Positions 28,949-32,178 of a stretch of DNA of 32,178 nt are shown here, in pieces. The stretch is from IMG/VR virus record IMGVR_UViG_3300031857_000835, positions 1 through 32,178 of that record; one strand, written 5' to 3'. The notes under the pieces were generated by a model. That model made no database searches. It was given only the letters and a program-made list of their open reading frames with translations, and was not told the DNA's origin. Made by a program: the position numbers and the translations under genes. Position 1 is the first letter of the stretch, and the number at the start of each line of letters is the position of its first letter. This stretch comes from a virus.

Positions 28949-29488
28949 TTACATGTTAAAAACGAAGCCCATGCAGTCGGCGTCCGCGACAACCGTCTTC
29001 GCTCCAGATTGGAAATGGATCTGTCTCATGCCGGGGAATTTCCTTCCGGCAATATCAAGAACGCCTTCGACCAAATACAACTTTGTGTCTTGCGGCAGAG
29101 CCCTCTGCTCTCCGGCGACCATCTTGAAAAGCGACAGCGACGGCATCTTTGGATTACGAAGTTCGTTCAGGTGCGTTGCTAAGCAGATGTGCTCGCTGTA
29201 CGCATCGACGTGAATGTTGTGCATTCCTGCCGCAATATCATCCACAAGGTTGCACCAACCCGGCAAGTGAATAGTGGCGTTGCCTGTCGCCTGTTCGGTA
29301 TACGTCTGCTGTCCAAGGATCTGCAGCCACACGTACCCGCTGTTCTTTATCGTCGCAACTCCATCCTCGTTTACAGCGTCGATCGTCATCACGCCGTTAT
29401 CTACGGATATGTCGTTGATGATTTCCCCTGCATTGATCTTGCAGCGAACTAGCACGTAGCCAAACGCTGGGTATGCCTTAGCTTCCAT
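28949..29488 (-). CDS. Cupin-like hypothetical protein
   Basis: A 179-residue, strand-rich protein. The N-terminal part (YPAFGYVLVRCKINAGEIIN) and the C-terminal part (KLYLVEGVLDIAGRKFPGMR, QIHFQSGAKTVVADADCMGF) suggest two small beta domains, the second cupin-like. The motif is not strong enough to name metal ligands. It stands first in the iron-enzyme block, eight bases before the oxygenase gene. Confidence 0.6.
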   Translation of the reverse strand: MEAKAYPAFGYVLVRCKINAGEIINDISVDNGVMTIDAVNEDGVATIKNSGYVWLQILGQQTYTEQATGNATIHLPGWCNLVDDIAAGMHNIHVDAYSEHICLATHLNELRNPKMPSLSLFKMVAGEQRALPQDTKLYLVEGVLDIAGRKFPGMRQIHFQSGAKTVVADADCMGFVFNM

Positions 29489-29489
29489 A

Positions 29490-29789
29490 TCAAACCTCTA
29501 TGATCGTTTGTTCATCAATCATCGCTTGTTGCTCAGCATCAGCTGCAGCTCTGATCTGCCAGTACGATTCCAGAACAAGCTCAAAAGAATCTAAACTGGA
29601 AATCGCATCGTTACTCGCCATCTTGCCGGTCAACGGGTCTTGACTCTCCACTTCCCCGTGGGTGCCATACCACTGCACAGCATGCACAGTCGGATTTACT
29701 GTCGTCATATCCACTCCGACGTATCCAACCCCATCGACAGAGCAGAAGGTGTCGGCAGGGATAATCGTTGCTCTCATTGGCGCTGTCAT
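29490..29789 (-). CDS. Small conserved tail-fibre-associated protein
   Basis: A 99-residue protein starting at the ATG of a TAATG junction (a second ATG four codons in is possible). The opening MRATIIPADTFCSVDGVGYV and VNPTVHAVQWYGTHGEVE recur in small phage genes beside tail fibre genes, some treated as fibre assembly proteins. The C-terminus is a helix (YWQIRAAADAEQQAMIDEQ). Function is unproven. Confidence 0.68.
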   Translation of the reverse strand: MTAPMRATIIPADTFCSVDGVGYVGVDMTTVNPTVHAVQWYGTHGEVESQDPLTGKMASNDAISSLDSFELVLESYWQIRAAADAEQQAMIDEQTIIEV

Positions 29790-30079
29790 TACTTGATCTC
29801 CAATACTGTGTTCTTTGTTAAGGCGATTAGTGTCTGCTGTGAGTTTTCGTTTGCCTTAACCATTTCGTTTCTAAAGGACTCCACAGCGGCGCCCGTAGAC
29901 CTCTGCTGCTGACTGTTTTCGATTAGCAGGATTGGAAGCCATGCAATCGCGCATGCATACTCATCCACCTCTTTGCCGGTGTTTGGGTTTGTCCCTCGCA
30001 CCAAGGTGAACCACGAGCACTGCAAGCCGATGCAGTCCTTTTTAATTAAAGGGCAGTAGTTTCCGTTCTTTAGTTCCAT
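29789..30079 (-). CDS. Small cysteine-containing hypothetical protein
   Basis: A 96-residue protein with a cysteine-rich N-terminus (NYCPLIKKDCIGLQCSWF, then YACAIAWLP), four cysteines that could bind a metal or an FeS cluster, and a polar helical C-terminus (RNEMVKANENSQQTLIALTK). Small CPLI-type proteins like this accompany phage fibre genes. Function is unknown. Confidence 0.65.
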   Translation of the reverse strand: MELKNGNYCPLIKKDCIGLQCSWFTLVRGTNPNTGKEVDEYACAIAWLPILLIENSQQQRSTGAAVESFRNEMVKANENSQQTLIALTKNTVLEIK

Positions 30080-30082
30080 AAA

Positions 30083-31027
30083 TTAGTTTCTAGTGGCGAT
30101 GATTACGTCAACGTACTGAACGGAGAGATCGATAGCTGCTCCGGTAAAAGTGTGATCGTGAGAGCCGCCACCGCCAGTTCCTCCGGTAGCGGTGCCCGTT
30201 GTGGCAGTAGTCCTAACATTCGTACCGCCTTTTGCGGCCACGCTGGTTGCAAATGCAGCACCCGCAGTGTGTGTGTGGCTTGGAATCTGTGTCGTTGTGA
30301 GTGTCGTGGCCCCTACTGTTCCTCCTACTGCCTGCGATGTAAATGCCGATGTAAACGCCAACGTACCGCCAGAGCTTGCTGCGCCAGACACCACCCGCAG
30401 CGCTTTGTTGTTGTGCGTAGTGTCTTTCGTCCAGCCGGTTGGCGCCGCCGTCTGTTGAAACAGCATCTTCGTGCCGATTGGTATCAACGTGTCTAGCGCG
30501 GCTTCCACAAATGCGGTGCTCGCAATCTGCGTGGTATTCGTACCAGACGCCGCAGTAGGCGCGGTCGGAGTGCCTGTCAGACTCGGGCTACTAATGGAAG
30601 GGGTTGTGATAGTTGGCGACGTCAGGGTCTTGTTGGTGAGCGTCTGAGTTGCCGCTGGCGTTACGATGGCGCTTCCACCTAAAGTGGTACCAGCGGGAAG
30701 GTCACTGATGTTGATTCCCTCACCAAGATCTATCAGCGCAGCAGCGGTCGGCCTCAACTCAAATCTGTCGCCGCCAATGTAAGCTTTAGCTGTAGTGCCG
30801 TCCTGACCTCGCACCACAGTCAACGTGTCTGTCGCCCTATTGGTTACCTTGACGATTTCGATGTTGTTGCTCGAGTCAACAAGGGTGGCGTAGAAGTAGT
30901 CCCCGCTTGCGGTAGTAACAGCCGGAAATAGTGCGCCAGTGCCGACAGACAGAGGTATAGACGTAGCTGAAGCTGTTATAGACGACGCTAGGGTCGTGGT
31001 GGCGTTGTTGGTAAACTTAATTGCCAT
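30083..31027 (-). CDS. Tail fibre/collar-domain protein
   Basis: A 314-residue protein. The N-terminal 110 residues (IKFTNNATTTLASSITASAT, LTVVRGQDGTTAKAYIGGDR) form a domain frequent at the base of phage fibres. A Thr/Ser-rich shaft with TQTLTNKTLTSPTITTPSIS repeats follows. The C-terminal part has a tail-collar-like motif (IGTKMLFQQTAAPTGWTK) and a Gly/Thr/His-rich tip (TQIPSHTHTAG, GGGGSHDHTFTG) that could bind metal or receptor. It is probably a minor fibre or receptor-binding protein. Confidence 0.85.
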   Translation of the reverse strand: MAIKFTNNATTTLASSITASATSIPLSVGTGALFPAVTTASGDYFYATLVDSSNNIEIVKVTNRATDTLTVVRGQDGTTAKAYIGGDRFELRPTAAALIDLGEGINISDLPAGTTLGGSAIVTPAATQTLTNKTLTSPTITTPSISSPSLTGTPTAPTAASGTNTTQIASTAFVEAALDTLIPIGTKMLFQQTAAPTGWTKDTTHNNKALRVVSGAASSGGTLAFTSAFTSQAVGGTVGATTLTTTQIPSHTHTAGAAFATSVAAKGGTNVRTTATTGTATGGTGGGGSHDHTFTGAAIDLSVQYVDVIIATRN

Positions 31028-31039
31028 TCTTGATCCCTA

Positions 31040-31483
31040 TTAAGAGATGGTCACAGTCCAAGTGATCGTCATCGCATCGGATGCGCCCTTGTTGACCACT
31101 GCGAAAGTCGTGCGACAGAGCATTGTTCCAACTGAAGCTGCGTTGAAGATACCTGCCTCAGTGAGTGCAGCAGTGCCGGTGCCCGCTCCGAACGTGGCGA
31201 CGTAGGTAGCCACAGAGCCAGAGGCCGTGCCAGAAGTCAGGGCAACACGGGCAGTCTCAGTTCCTAGCGTGGTGTTTCCAACAACAGGGGCGGTGCTTCC
31301 CGTACCCACTGCCATGTGGCTCATGACGTTAGCTGCGACGCCAACCATCCGACTCGCGATAAAGTCTTTGCCAACGGTCACGACAAGATTGTCGATCTCG
31401 CGAGTTTCTTTCAGAGAGCCGTCTGGGTTGAATACATCAATCTTCAAGCACCCAGTGGCTTTCAATAGTTCTTTGGTGAGCAT
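31040..31483 (-). CDS. Tail structural protein of unknown type
   Basis: A 147-residue, strand-rich and Thr/Ala-rich protein. It begins MLTKELLKATGCLKIDVFNP and continues GSLKETREIDNLVVTVGKDF, MSHMAVGTGSTAPVVGNTTL and ending TWTVTIS. The pattern of a VAVGTG-type loop and a TEAGIFNA segment is common in phage tail proteins near fibres. It lies 12 bases before the fibre gene. Confidence 0.72.
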   Translation of the reverse strand: MLTKELLKATGCLKIDVFNPDGSLKETREIDNLVVTVGKDFIASRMVGVAANVMSHMAVGTGSTAPVVGNTTLGTETARVALTSGTASGSVATYVATFGAGTGTAALTEAGIFNAASVGTMLCRTTFAVVNKGASDAMTITWTVTIS

Positions 31484-31505
31484 TACTTTCTCCTAGGTTT
31501 TAATC

Positions 31506-32178
31506 TCACGGTCCGTTCAGCACGAAGAAGTTCAGAACGTAGGTGTTCAGTAGCTGCGGATCCGCCTCATCAATTTCGTAGGTCAGGTTGTCGCTTGCCG
31601 CAATAGAATCGCCCAACTGCCTTTGAAGGCTTTTTGCTGCAGCGTCTGTCTGGTTAATTGTTTCGCCAAGCAACTTGCCGATTGCAACCGTGTTGGCATC
31701 CGTAGTTGCTGCTGTGTCGCTAAAGCTTCGGCTCCAACTAACAACAATAGACCTCGCGTCTGTCACCACTTCCGTATCAGACAAGGGCTTATGTAGCGCT
31801 ATCCCTTTCGCATCGCCTACGTTCGCTACATCTATCAACGCTTTGGCAAGCGATACGTTGCTGCTGTCTGTTGCGTTGGCGCTATCCGCAAAGGATCGGA
31901 CGATCGTAATCAGGATAGTGATCGCGTCACTGAATGACACTGAGTCCGACAGTCCTTTGTTTATTGATCGGTTGCTTGTATCAGATGTGACTACCGAATC
32001 AATAGCCGCTTTGGCGAACGCAAGTGCCGTGGCGTCAAGCGCTACAGCGGTGTCCATCACATACGGGTATCGACCGGACTCATCCAGCGTTGCCGATACG
32101 GTCAGAAGAATGTACTCAATGACCGAGGCCGGAAGCTGATAAACAACGTCGGCCCCAGCCAGCACAACAGAGACACTA
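31506..32178 (-). CDS. Repetitive virion protein, 5' end cut off by window
   Basis: The frame is open to the right edge. A GTG at 32163-32165 could start it, but the frame upstream reads on (SVSV), so the gene probably begins outside. About nine repeats of roughly 20 residues follow the pattern L-SDSxxxSDAxxIxxxKxL: DSVVTSDTSNRSINKGLS, DSVSFSDAITILITIVRSFA, DSANATDSSNVSLAKALI, DVANVGDAKGIALHKPLS, DTAATTDANTVAIGKLLG, DSIAASDNLTYEID. This Asp/Ser repeat is typical of long surface or tail appendage proteins. The last residues (YVLNFFVLNGP) cap the array. Confidence 0.75.
   Translation of the reverse strand, partial: SVSVVLAGADVVYQLPASVIEYILLTVSATLDESGRYPYVMDTAVALDATALAFAKAAIDSVVTSDTSNRSINKGLSDSVSFSDAITILITIVRSFADSANATDSSNVSLAKALIDVANVGDAKGIALHKPLSDTEVVTDARSIVVSWSRSFSDTAATTDANTVAIGKLLGETINQTDAAAKSLQRQLGDSIAASDNLTYEIDEADPQLLNTYVLNFFVLNGP

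Overview
The window is part of the genome of a tailed double-stranded DNA phage, most likely a podovirus related to the T7-like group, that infects a Gram-negative bacterium. The reasons are a T7 gp4-like primase/helicase, a Rz/Rz1 spanin pair (needed only with an outer membrane), a tail-nozzle-like protein followed by small internal-virion-type proteins and one giant virion-type protein, very tight gene packing with ATGA/TAATG overlaps, and plain sigma70-type promoters. Neither end of the phage genome is visible; a gene is cut at each edge of the window.

Layout. (1) 1-1908, minus strand: a partial HNH/YbcO-like protein and the primase/helicase. (2) 1909-2488: a divergent control region with a near-consensus promoter firing left (2135-2163), another firing right (2430-2457), a dyad that may be an operator, two tandem hairpins in the leader of the primase mRNA, and a possible small frameshifted gene. 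(3) 2489-3384, plus strand: an ERF-type single-strand annealing protein and a small partner. (4) 3385-4147: a 763-base stretch without a credible protein gene. It folds into many nested helices, contains a tRNA-Tyr-like domain, and carries a duplicated long-range helix. It looks like a large ornate structured RNA of the kind known from phages next to tRNA genes (GOLLD and ROOL are the named classes), or an undescribed relative. (5) 4148-8982, plus strand: a compact early/middle operon of 16 genes containing a Tad2-like (DUF2829) anti-Thoeris protein, a Cas4/RecB-like nuclease, an excisionase-type HTH protein, an NrdR-like zinc ribbon, DUF3310, a MazG-like pyrophosphohydrolase and several microproteins including two small membrane proteins. 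(6) 8966-32178, minus strand: a 23-kb late operon read from the right edge. In transcription order it holds tail repeat and fibre proteins, small conserved tail-associated genes, a block of iron-enzyme genes (two 2OG-Fe(II) oxygenase-like proteins and a fatty-acid desaturase), the lysis cassette (coiled-coil membrane protein, holin-like protein, Rz with embedded Rz1, M15 endolysin, second small membrane protein), a metallophosphoesterase with an HTH, the nozzle-like protein with eight beta repeats, a GNAT protein, two internal-virion-like proteins and finally a 2989-residue polyvalent-type protein with two zincin-like motifs.

The genes fit one programme: replication and recombination (primase/helicase, ERF, nuclease), nucleotide clean-up and anti-defence early, then particle assembly, envelope modification and lysis late. 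The convergent operons meet with a 17-base overlap of the coding ends and no obvious terminator between them. The most novel object is the RNA at 3385-4147; next are the giant virion protein and the desaturase/oxygenase cluster.
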